From Membranipora membranacea (Eukaryota > Bryozoa > Gymnolaemata > Cheilostomatida > Membraniporidae): a stretch of 64,000 nt of DNA. A model generated the notes under the pieces. The model worked only from the letters and a program-made list of their open reading frames with translations, ran no database searches and had not been told where the DNA came from. The position numbers and the translations under genes are program-made. The DNA lies in the NCBI GenBank assembly GCA_914767715.1, contig OU612066.1, forward strand, positions 6,019,001 to 6,083,000, in the 5' to 3' direction. Below, piece after piece: positions 49,844 through 59,684 of the stretch (position 1 is the first letter of the stretch; each line of letters starts with the position of its first letter).

Positions 49844-50505
49844 ACACTGAATTAGATTCTTCTCTTAGAATGGAAAAAGTATCATAGCGTTATACGGTTA
49901 GGACACTAAACACAGGGACCCATCTGACTGTTATCTGATTGGCTGTCCCTAGTAGCATGAATAATTAGCCTGAGAAATTGTCTTGTTTACAAAATTGCAA
50001 ACTGTAATTATACCCCATACAGTCATACTGACTCTCGTGATCTGACTGGGCATGTAGATCACTGATAAACTAGGATAACATTACCACAAAGAGAATGTCG
50101 TAAGGCTAAGTATGTATCATGCGTGAATTGAATTTGCGCATGTGCAAGAACAATGAGTTTAGTCTGGGTTCTAATTGCAATTTTGGTCTGGGGATATCGG
50201 ACACCCCCTGCATGAATTGCCAGTCAACTTTAGCTAATAGTGACAATAGAAGACAACTCTTTCTAACAAGTCCGCACGCATTTGTGAGTGTGCCACCAGA
50301 GCAGGTAGCCAATCAGATGGCTTCGGAATTCCGAGGCTCAATTTTGCAGAGATCAGCTCATGCCCAGAGCTGAGCATGCGCAGAATGCCATACAGTGTCG
50401 ATGATTAGGGCATTTCTAGATTGCTACTAGGGACTGGCTATTTTTGCAAGCCCTTTGTTTTACAAAATAAAGCTAATGATGCTATTCCAGATATGGAATT
50501 CAATG
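49844..50505. mobile_element. MITE-like insertion, 662 bases
   Basis: GTCCATA flanks both ends (49837-49843 and 50506-50512), and the C1 counterpart near 14835 reads through without insertion. The termini ACACTGAATTAGAT and, inverted, CATTGAATTCCATAT are similar short inverted repeats. No transposase. The 7- to 8-base duplication would suit several DNA transposon families, including hAT. Confidence 0.7.
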
Positions 50506-50789
50506 GTCCATAATTGTACTGAGAAGTATACCATCATGAAAGCTGGGTGCGCTTAGACATTAATAGCCACGGATCTTTCATGTCACAAAACAATCAGAAT
50601 CAGAATTTCTCTGCACGACATCTGTAAACAAGACAGAAAAATAGGTCACAGGGTCAGTGTCAAGAAATAATGCCTTGCGGGATGTCACACATTGAATATT
50701 TCTCTCATCCCATGCAAGCCAAAAAGAACACAGATAAATAAAGCCTCGCCACTCTGTCAAACTTCATTTGTGAGAGTCGAGCAGGCGAG
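50506..50789 (+). promoter_or_regulatory. C2 upstream region and putative leader exon
   Basis: The donor GGCGAG|GTGAGTTTAGG has its exon end at 50789, matching C1 at 15123. Confidence 0.4.
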
Positions 50790-51000
50790 GTGAGTTTAGG
50801 GCATGTATTTTTTCTGCGGTTCATTTAAAAAAAATTAATACAAATAAATCCAGACCCCAACCCCAAACATTTAACTTATATAGAAATTATCTGCTGGGAG
50901 CTGGATCCCATACTTTGTCATATGCTTACAAATAAGTTACCCGATAAATAATTATATGGGTGAGTAAGGGCAGTAAGAGGCTCCTTGCTCCACTTTAATA

Positions 51001-51005
51001 TATGG

Positions 51006-51075
<70 letters not shown>

Positions 51076-51076
51076 T
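51001..51076. repeat. (TATATG)n microsatellite, about 12 units
   Basis: Shorter counterpart of the repeat at 15334-15456. Confidence 0.95.
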
Positions 51077-51401
51077 TGTATTTGTATTTGTATTTATATT
51101 TGTATTTGTATTTATGTATATTTATATTTTTTCATAAAGAAAATCAACATTTTTTATGAGGTAGAGATGCAAGTCGAAAGGCTCAATATTAATATCGTAG
51201 TAAGCATTTATAATAATACATTTCATAAACAATGAAACTGGGTGGGTGTCAATTTAAATTGCACACCACGCCAGCAATCTGGTTCAGAATGGTATATGTA
51301 ACAAAATACTCCTATTGTAGATGAAGTTGTGCCGCATGATTGTGACTGCTATGCTCCTGTTACAAGGAGTAACAGCTAGCTGCTACTCAAACAAACAGTG
51401 T

Positions 51402-51729
51402 TGTAAGGGTGCGCTGTCCTTACAAGTTGTGGTGGGTATTTGTGATCATTTAGAAGTACTACGCTACTTCGTTGCAACTTATTAACTGGTTTATTTGATA
51501 GTAAAACTTATATATATATATGAGACATAAAATATCTAAACCAATAGTAATACAGCAGTTCATATGATGGTAACAAAATGTAATCAGGATACAGCGAGCA
51601 AATGAATATTCAATCAATTAATTTCGATGACAGCACAATCAGTCATGAATCTTGGCACATTCTTAACATGATGACATATTAATGATGATGATATGAATTT
51701 GTCTATTCACATCTGATGTCATCCTTACA
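51402..51729 (-). repeat. 3' LTR of the element
   Basis: 328 bases, same sequence as the 5' LTR as far as I can see. Confidence 0.92.
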
Positions 51730-51740
51730 CCTCCCCTCTC
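51730..51740 (-). promoter_or_regulatory. Polypurine tract
   Basis: GAGAGGGGAGG on the minus strand, directly adjoining the 3' LTR; it primes plus-strand DNA synthesis in LTR elements. Confidence 0.8.
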
Positions 51741-53446
51741 AGGCGAAGCCGATAGAGTTTGTTGCATCTTGTGGTAACGTTAGCTTCTGGAATTGTTGAG
51801 TAGTTGGTAGTCGATGATGTAGTTGGTGAAGATCTATTGTGGTCAGGTAAGGGGGGGGGGGGGGAGTTTTGGTTCTTGTAGGTTTATCTCTCAGCTTAGA
51901 TTGTTCTTTGTTGTTGTTTGGTGTTGTTGGGGATTTCTTGGTATGTTGGTTGTCGATGAGGCTGCTGTTTGTTGATGTGATGTTGTTGGTTCTTAATCAG
52001 CCTTCAGTGTTCATCTCTGGTGCATTCTGTTGATGTATCAGGAGTTGTCCTCTTTTACTGTAGGAGAACATGACTTGTCTTAGTTGTGTAATGAAGGTTA
52101 TTAGGTTGGGTAGACTTCATTGTTTGTGCCATACTTCACTAAAATTGTACTGCCTTTTCAACTCAGGGTTTAACGCTTCCGCTGTGTATACTGGATTACT
52201 TTCGGTTACCATCATAGGGATCAGTCGCACTAGTATGGTTTTATTCAAGAAAGTCCGAAGGACTATTCTGTCTCTGAAAGTAATAAAATGTATTCATTAA
52301 AAATATTAATCAGCTAATCTACATGTAAATGTTCAATGTAAAGAATATTATGTTATGCATTGGTTGTATCCGATATAAAGATATTAAAATTTTATAGATC
52401 ATTTAATTATGAAGGTGATTCATGCCACTAAATACATGAGGAATGCAATTTCTTTTTGTTTTTATGGTTGTCTATCAATAGAATGCATCCCTCCCCTCTC
52501 AAGTTTCAATGTCAATATGTCATATCTTTAAACTTAACTTAAGGGTTATTATTCCACTCCATCTCTTCTCCAATCCAGTCATACTAGAGGGTTTCATCAC
52601 TCAGACCATCCACAACTATGTCCTTCACATTCCACTACCATGCCGATTCATCCTTCACTCCATCGGAAATCCAGGTGCTGAATGCACACAGGTACAGCCC
52701 ATCTTGACAATCAAGAGCTGTGACACACACCAGAGATGGAAGTCTTCGGCAGACCAGTAGTAGGAGGCGCCAAACTCCCCTGGCTTCTTTATCCTATATA
52801 CGACCATCTCTTTGAACTTGGTGAGGTCAGAAGAAAGATTCCAGATCCATGCAGCACTGTTTTCCATGTCCACAGTGTGCGATGTCTCCATCCAAGCAAT
52901 TTTCCAGTCCAGGTCCCGCCATACCACTCGTCCATAGAGTCTGAAGATTCCAAATCCAGGCAGCACTGTTTTGCATGTCCACAGTGTGCAATGTTTCCAT
53001 CCAAGCAACTTTCCAGTCCAGGATACGCCATACCACTCCTCCATAGAGCGTCAAGAATCCAGATCCACAGAAGAGAGACTGCTCAATCCAAGTGGCCAGC
53101 CAAAAGAGTGCACAACAACTCAAAACGCACTCAAAATATTCAGGTGGGACCAATTTCGCCTTAGATACCAATTCTCTGTTCTTTTATTTTAAGTTATTTT
53201 TTTTTTTGTAATAAGCTCGTGTGATAATTTTGGGTATTAATTGTGGGTAATAATTTTTGGGCACAATTACATGTCAATTGAATAACACATCATTCAGCCA
53301 GACATCACCAATGTTATTGTATATGCCCATGCCATAGCGATGAAGCAGTTAGTTTATAGCGGTTATTATTAAGTCAGATACATTTATAAATAGAATAATA
53401 ATTGCATAAGCTGTCATAAGCTGTCATAAGTGTATGTGCGAAGGGA
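51741..53446 (-). other. Non-coding 3' part of the LTR element
   Basis: No retroviral domain was recognised here. It holds a poly-C/G run near 51850 and a 109-base tandem duplication at 52841-53058. Several frames across the duplication look open by chance. Confidence 0.55.
52841..53058. repeat. 109-base unit, two tandem copies
   Basis: Units 52841-52949 and 52950-53058 share CAGCACTGTTTTCCATGTCC-type sequence throughout; a third partial copy begins at 53059. Confidence 0.85.
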
Positions 53447-56400
53447 TTAGTTATTCCTAGTTCGTAGATTATAGCCATGTGAACTTGTCTTAGCAGAATC
53501 ATTCTGAGCTGGTGTAGCGGAGTTAGAAGCTGGAACGGCCACAGCAGGATTAGTTGCAGGTTTCCTATTTACAGATACATAGCTGGCAGGAGCAAAATCA
53601 GATGTCGAAGGTGCCTTAGCTTTCTTCAAACGCACCAGGTGGGTAGTGAACTGAGTGCCCACTGGCAAACCAGTTGTGCCTAGTGCCCTAACATCAGCAT
53701 TTAATCCATTTAACATAACAATCAGATAAGGCCTTTGATATGAAGAAGAAAATTTCTTAATATTGCCAACTGCCATATGGGGAACCTTCACGTAAACCAC
53801 ATCCCCAACCTTATATTGATGTCCGTTAGTATTAAGATCATGGTAGTATTTATAGTTAGTTTGCGCACATTCCAAGTTATCCCTTGCCAATGCCCATGCA
53901 ACCTTCAAGGAATCATGCATTTCCTCAAGGGGGTTTTTGTTTGCATTATTATTGTCTGTAATGGCTATTAGATTCCCAAGTATCGTATGTTGATATTGCA
54001 TGGCACCTGTCAAGTCATTCAATGTAAATTTTCCTCTAAATAAATGCCAATCATATAATAGTAGTTTATATATGACAGGTTGACCAATATTGTTTCCCAA
54101 ATCAGAAAAATCAAGCGCTAGCGTATTCAGCTTGTCAATGCCACTGGCCCTCCTGACAGTCCCATAAATATGTGCATAGAAGAATAAATCTCCACCAATT
54201 ACCATTGGAATCTCCTGATTTAATGCAAAGTCAATGAGGTTTGGAGTGTCATGCAGATTGTTGTCATGAGGGTTTAACCACATAGTCCTGTTGGTGACAC
54301 CTAATGAAACAGCCATTGGAATTCGTTTCGGGCATTGTTCTGGTGAAGAGATAATCTCATAGTGGTCCACTGGCTGACAAGGATAGATGGTTATGAAATC
54401 ATGTGGTTTCTGTGCATAAATGTATGAATTATTCAACAGATGTCTCGCAGACAGAATAGGATGTTCATCAAGTGATACAAGTAAAAGATCCGCCATCTTC
54501 ATCATATTTTGACAAGTTAGCCTAAATGTTGTGTGAAACATCTTGATAAAATTCTGTGAAACATGTATTCCAATTGCCTGTAGTCTAGAATTCAATTCAG
54601 TCGCTAAAACGGTCCCCTCTATCTGTCGTTTCTCCCTTGTCTTAGTTAGGTCACCAACTTTAACTGCGACACCCTGGTCAGTTATGTCTACAAACCCGCC
54701 ACAGTCCTCGTTTTGCTGAATACTCTTTGGGTTTGCAAAAGTCAAGGCCAATTCCCCGTCATTTGATAGCCAAGTCCTCTGCAGTAGTTTTCCTTGATAG
54801 AATATATGCTGTAAATAGAGACATTTTTCTTTTTCATTTTGTGTCCATAACAGTCCTGATTCATCAAACAAATTACAAAAACATGAATGGTAGTCACAGT
54901 GAGCTGTGCTACCCACCGGGCTCTGCATGTCCTCATCTTTGCCATGTCTGATAATTACCACAGATTCATAGAGAAAATCATTCTTAGATGAAAAGTCATA
55001 GTCAGTGCAGCACTTAAATCCTGTGTGATATTTAAAATCAGTTGCAATTTGAGTTTGGTATATTCCACCTACTTCAGTCATGTCACCAAAAGGTGCCCTT
55101 TTAAATTGTACCATGTTTTTGCAAGTTTCCATTGTCACGAGTTCATTTGTGTGTGTAGTCGTCCTATTCCTATACTCACCAAAAAATCCTGCATGTGTTG
55201 TGATGTCAGTTCTAAGTATGTTACAGTGATGTGCCTTGGATTTATATTGAATCAGATTCGGTTTGAACAAAGTCACGTTCTGGTCTTTTGATGCATGCAA
55301 GTCCATGTGGCCACGTTTGAGATCACAACCTGATAGTTTTGGCAGTCTGAATTTAGTAACCGGATGATCAGTTTTGCATATCATTGGTGTTGTTACATTC
55401 ACGTTACCGACAAAACCTAGTAGGGTCATACAAATAGCTAAGATGATAAAAACAAGTCCAGATGTTAGTCTATATTTGGAAATTTTTGTCCCAGTCATTG
55501 TTTTCTTTGACACATACTGTGGCGTGTCATCTGAAAATTCAGTGGTCACATTCCTATTGTCATAGTCAATGTCATCAATCACATCAATGGCACATGTGTC
55601 AAATATGCGATTGTCAAACTCCTCATAATGCCTATTATTTGTATTTTCAGATGGTTGATTAATTCCTGGATCTGGAGGCTCCTGAGGGACCTGAGAATTG
55701 GCCATAGTGTGTGTACCACGACCTCCTCTGCCTCTGCCTCTGCCTCTACCACGGGCGTGCTCTCTAAATTGATTATGATCTCTAATATTACCATGTTGAC
55801 TGGTTTTCACATTTTCACCTGATTGTTGCTGAATGGATTTGGCAGTAAATTTGAGATCAAACTTTACCCAATCTTTCTTTCCTGAATTATTTGAATTACT
55901 GCTTGCTGATGGATAACTCTTACCTGGGCTTGGTGTTTGTTCAACATTCAGCTGTGTCTGTGTCCTCATGTTTGTGTTTATTACTGGTGCTGTAGCCATC
56001 TGTCCCATTGTCGTCCATGATCTCTCATTCGCCATTTTTGTCATCATCTGTTTCCCCATCTCCTCAATTTGCTTGGTCACCTGCTCAGTGAGCTGTTCCA
56101 TTAGCTGTTTTTGTTGAGCAGCAAATGTCATTGTAAACTGCACAAGGTCCTCTTTCCACGCTTCCTCCTGGGCTTGCATATCCTGCCTGATAGCTCCCAA
56201 GCCATCATTTATTTGTTGCAGAGCCTCGTCTACTGGCTCCTCTTCCTCGTTCTCGAGGTTGCGGTCGACCTGCTCGCCACCGTCTTTTTCATTGCGGTCG
56301 ACCTCCTCGCCACCGTCTTTTTCATTGCGGTCGACCTCCTCGCCACCGTCTTTTTCATTGCGGTCGACCTCCTCGCCACCGTCTTTTTCGTTGCGGTTGA

Positions 56401-56575
56401 CCTCCTCGCCACCGTCTTTTTTGTTGCGGTCGACCTCCTCGCCACCGTCTTTTTCGTTGCGGTTGACCTCCTCGCCACCGTCATATTCATTGCGGTTGAC
56501 CTCCTCGCCACCGTCATATTCGTTGCGGTTGACCTCCTCGCCACCGTCATATTCGTTGCGATTTCCAGGATCCAT
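53447..56575 (-). CDS. Retroelement polyprotein: gag-like, glycoprotein-like, integrase tail
   Basis: From the first ATG (56575) 1042 residues are open. About 5-107: ten copies of an acidic 11-residue unit (NRNE.DGGEEV). About 115-185: Gln/Glu/Lys-rich predicted coiled coil. About 275-287: RG-rich, RNA-binding-like; together gag-like. About 373-391: a hydrophobic membrane segment. Roughly 390-880 follows with many Cys and sequons (N393, N433, N470, N715, N762) and REKR at 647-650, a furin-type site; this suggests an envelope-like ectodomain. No second membrane anchor is seen. About 885-990 resembles the end of a Ty3/gypsy integrase (YKVGDVVYVKVP, RPYLIV) and the C-terminus has YNLRTR. Catalytic pol domains are absent. 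The domain order is unusual, since env normally follows pol. The glycoprotein call is inferred from features, not from a recognised family. Confidence 0.75.
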   Translation of the reverse strand: MDPGNRNEYDGGEEVNRNEYDGGEEVNRNEYDGGEEVNRNEKDGGEEVDRNKKDGGEEVNRNEKDGGEEVDRNEKDGGEEVDRNEKDGGEEVDRNEKDGGEQVDRNLENEEEEPVDEALQQINDGLGAIRQDMQAQEEAWKEDLVQFTMTFAAQQKQLMEQLTEQVTKQIEEMGKQMMTKMANERSWTTMGQMATAPVINTNMRTQTQLNVEQTPSPGKSYPSASSNSNNSGKKDWVKFDLKFTAKSIQQQSGENVKTSQHGNIRDHNQFREHARGRGRGRGRGGRGTHTMANSQVPQEPPDPGINQPSENTNNRHYEEFDNRIFDTCAIDVIDDIDYDNRNVTTEFSDDTPQYVSKKTMTGTKISKYRLTSGLVFIILAICMTLLGFVGNVNVTTPMICKTDHPVTKFRLPKLSGCDLKRGHMDLHASKDQNVTLFKPNLIQYKSKAHHCNILRTDITTHAGFFGEYRNRTTTHTNELVTMETCKNMVQFKRAPFGDMTEVGGIYQTQIATDFKYHTGFKCCTDYDFSSKNDFLYESVVIIRHGKDEDMQSPVGSTAHCDYHSCFCNLFDESGLLWTQNEKEKCLYLQHIFYQGKLLQRTWLSNDGELALTFANPKSIQQNEDCGGFVDITDQGVAVKVGDLTKTREKRQIEGTVLATELNSRLQAIGIHVSQNFIKMFHTTFRLTCQNMMKMADLLLVSLDEHPILSARHLLNNSYIYAQKPHDFITIYPCQPVDHYEIISSPEQCPKRIPMAVSLGVTNRTMWLNPHDNNLHDTPNLIDFALNQEIPMVIGGDLFFYAHIYGTVRRASGIDKLNTLALDFSDLGNNIGQPVIYKLLLYDWHLFRGKFTLNDLTGAMQYQHTILGNLIAITDNNNANKNPLEEMHDSLKVAWALARDNLECAQTNYKYYHDLNTNGHQYKVGDVVYVKVPHMAVGNIKKFSSSYQRPYLIVMLNGLNADVRALGTTGLPVGTQFTTHLVRLKKAKAPSTSDFAPASYVSVNRKPATNPAVAVPASNSATPAQNDSAKTSSHGYNLRTRNN
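56255..56563 (-). repeat. 33-base coding minisatellite
   Basis: About ten direct units of 33 bases encode NRNE(Y/K)DGGEEV or DRNEKDGGEEV. The reverse strand also appears open here, which is a by-product of the repeat. Confidence 0.9.
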
Positions 56576-56590
56576 TGTCTTAACTTTCAA

Positions 56591-56608
56591 ATCCCAGTTC
56601 TGTCACCA
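56591..56608 (-). promoter_or_regulatory. Primer binding site, tRNA-Leu-like
   Basis: Two bases inside the 5' LTR the minus strand reads TGGTGACAGAACTGGGAT. This agrees with the reverse complement of a common animal tRNA-Leu 3' end (TGGTGTCAGAAGTGGGAT, from general knowledge) at 16 of 18 positions. Confidence 0.7.
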
Positions 56609-56610
56609 GA

Positions 56611-56938
56611 TGTAAGGGTGCGCTGTCCTTACAAGTTGTGGTGGGTATTTGTGATCATTTAGAAGTACTACGCTACTTCGTTGCAACTTATTAACTGGTT
56701 TATTTGATAGTAAAACTTATATATATATATGAGACATAAAATATCTAAACCAATAGTAATACAGCAGTTCATATGATGGTAACAAAATGTAATCAGGATA
56801 CAGCGAGCAAATGAATATTCAATCAATTAATTTCGATGACAGCACAATCAGTCATGAATCTTGGCACATTCTTAACATGATGACATATTAATGATGATGA
56901 TATGAATTTGTCTATTCACATCTGATGTCATCCTTACA
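56611..56938 (-). repeat. 5' LTR of the element
   Basis: 328 bases, starting TGTAAGGATGACATC and ending CACCCTTACA on the minus strand; matches the 3' LTR. Confidence 0.92.
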
Positions 56939-59674
56939 GTGTAGTAATTGTAAAGATGACAAAGAATCCTGGTGGGACCCCTTTGGTTGTCGCTAGTGCC
57001 CGCTCACACGAGCCTGCCATCTTTATGGATCAGGTAACCAAAAAATAATATGTATTTATTTCTCATTAATTATGTTACTATGTATTATAATAAGTTTCAT
57101 CTACAGGATTTTTAATAAGTAGAAGTCTGAAAATATATCTGAATTTCATAGCACTCGGTGCTGGTGCCAAAGCAGATGACGTATTACCTTCCTTGTGAAT
57201 GTGACCCTCAAATTATCGCTTTGGTTTCTTTTTTATGCAAATCAATCAGTGGAGAATGATTGTTCATCTTCACACCAAGTAACAAAGAGTAACTCCAGAT
57301 CTTGCGGTGACGTTGAGGAACCCACCGTCACTTACAACTATGACCCTGAGACAGCTGTGATCCTGGCTAAATGGTCTTCACTGAGCTATGCTGACCCTGC
57401 AGATAAAGACAAGGATAGCATGAACAGCTACGTTCAGTCAGTGTTAGGCTCAAACTATAGGGTAATAACTGTCTAACTAAATTTTTAACTGCAGCTCGAT
57501 TTCAAGGTTTCTTTTCCTTGTTGGTAACGAGTAGTGCATTTTTTAAATAATTTGTTTTTTGGAATCGATTAGTGTAGCATCATTTTTTATGGTTTCACCT
57601 CAATAAATTTATTGTATAAATAATAATACTAAATTTTTTCAGGTACTGGAATTTCTAGAGAGAGACTGTGACCAGCTCTTAGAATACAGCCATTGCGGAG
57701 CGATCATTGGCATATCGGACATTGACGACCACCTTGTAGTGGCTTATCGAGAAACCATAACCGACGAGCAGCTGGTTGATCAGCTGTTACTAGGCTTCGC
57801 AGGAATGACCAGCTCTGGAGTGGGCGGTGAGGTAAGGAGTTACAGATTCATAGCTGAACATAATAATAGGGTTTAAAAGACCTCAAATTCAATCATTAAG
57901 TCAAAGCTAAGCAAACCGATTTCTCAAACCAAAAAGTCAAAGCAAACCATTTGTACCTTTGACTTTTAGGAGTACAACTTCAGTTTCCGAGGTGGTCATG
58001 AGAACATAAGTTAATTTCAAGCTCCGTTTATTTTATTAAGATAAAATGCCTAGGCTGGCTGCAATGAAGTTCATGAGGTTCATTGCTGGCTGTGGACAGA
58101 TAATCAATGCCATCAGTGATTTAGACTGCTAGCACTTAGGATATATGCACAGGGTGTTTTTGTCTTCTTGAATCTCTGACGCTCAACATGGCTGATCAGC
58201 TCTGTACAATAATTTCCAGTCTGCATGATTTTGTTTCAGTATTCTGCCATATAGAAAACTTGTAAACTGAGAATTAAAATTGGTATCACAGCGTTACTGC
58301 CAAGAGTAGACAACTATAATTTATGGGACTTCTAAAAGCTAATGGAGTTAATGATCACAATAAAATACCATTATGTTCAGAGCTGTCTTGTTGTGTCATT
58401 TGAATTAGGTTCTCCTGTACAACAAAAATGCACACAGTAGTCTGTACTCGTGTGTCAATTCAGTCGTCCAAGAGCAGCTGGAAAGTAACCCTAGTCTGAG
58501 AGTATCCGTCACAGGTCACTCGCTCGGTGGAACTATGGCTCCTTTAGCTGCAGCACATTTGATCGATGATGGTGTAGTTTCCGAGTCCAAGCTTGATCTT
58601 TACACCTTCGGAGAACCAAGAGTTGGAGATCGAGACTTTTCTTTCGCGTTTAATAAGGTGAGCATGACATATTCACAATTAACACACACTAATATATTCA
58701 TAAAGATAAGCTGACCCTGTGTCGTTTGATGAATGTTCTCAACTATCATTACATTGGGTTAGATAGAATTCAGGACTTATTTGTGCAATTTTTGTTGCAG
58801 TTAGTAGCTAACAGTTGGAGGATAACTAAGAAAAGCGATCCGGTTCCACAAATGGTACCACACTACTTTGCAGGTATATATTATGCTTACCACACTAAGC
58901 GAGAAGTATTCTACAACACTGACAGTCACCTGACCTCATCAACAAGCTACAAGATCTGCACTGGAAATGAGGTAACACTAAGTTTTTATAAATGAATCAG
59001 TGTGAGACTGACCATGTCACACAGCAATTGGCATCTACTGAAAATAAACTACCATAATACCTCGCCAATAAGAATCAATCAGATACAGGAATACAGCGCC
59101 AAAAGGCCTCGTTGAAACGCACCTGATAAAAAACTCAACTCAGCTATATTGTATCCCTTCACAGAGAACCGATGTATGTAGTAGAGACTTGTGTACAGGG
59201 TTATAGTTCATTTTCTCTTAAACAATTGGGGGTTGTGCGTCTTCATTATCTGATCTCTTATTTCAGGACGACGACTGTGTGAGGGGCCAGTCCCTGTGTA
59301 TCACAACATCCTGTGTGAATGAACACAACAACTACTTTGTTACTGATAATGCCTTCACTATCAAGAATAAGATCGATAATGGCAACGGCCCAGCAAAGGG
59401 ATCTAGAGGGTCATGTTCAAGTTATACATACTAAAAGGATACATAGCCTAGGAACGAAAGCTTACATATATGCTTTTTATTCACAGAATACTTCTAGTTT
59501 CACCTTATACTTCATAGCATAGCCCTTTAGGACAATAATTGTTAGCTGTTTATTACCACTATGTTCTAATAGTGTCAAGCACAGATATGAAATCATGGAT
59601 GGGTCGTTTAATCCTAAGCTGCTGGATTAAAGTTCTGCAAGTAGTTGGCTGTGTCATTACTGAACTTTTGCACC

Positions 59675-59680
59675 AATAAA
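59675..59680 (+). terminator. PolyA signal of C2
   Basis: AATAAA in the same place as after C1. Confidence 0.4.
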
Positions 59681-59684
59681 ATCG

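Larger units (their letters stand above)
51402..56938 (-). mobile_element. Complete LTR retroelement, 5.54 kb, minus strand
   Basis: Two 328-base LTRs that look identical by eye (51402-51729 and 56611-56938), with TGTAAG…CTTACA ends, bound the element. It has a 4-base target duplication GTGT (51398-51401 and 56939-56942), a primer binding site next to the 5' LTR and a polypurine tract next to the 3' LTR. One long frame fills the 5' half to two thirds. No aspartic protease, reverse transcriptase, RNase H or integrase core was found, so it must rely on another element. LTR identity and an intact frame point to a very recent insertion. Confidence 0.92.
51321..59434 (+). pseudogene. Class C lipase pseudogene, C2, split by an LTR element
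   Basis: Exon 1 is in two pieces, 51321-51401 and 56943-57033 (the target duplication occupies 56939-56942). Exons 2-6 are 57250-57461, 57643-57831, 58409-58657, 58801-58971 and 59267-59434. The LTR element sits after codon 27. Independently, codon 45, the Trp of GCRWCP, is TAG at 56994-56996. Exons 2-6 stay open with good splice sites and keep GHSLGG, KSDPVPQ and EHNNYF. Exon 3 has Gly to Glu in the VVAYRGT motif (YRET), which should harm the oxyanion region. Closely related to C1. A product from exons 2-6 alone would lack a signal peptide. Confidence 0.92.

Noticed and set aside
52655-53171. Overlapping frames in both directions with WTGKLLGW-type repeats
   Set aside because: Explained by a 109-base tandem duplication in the 3' untranslated part of the LTR element.
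56111-56662. Plus-strand open frame opposite the gag-like region
   Set aside because: It is open only because the 33-base minisatellite is open on both strands; it has no independent support.
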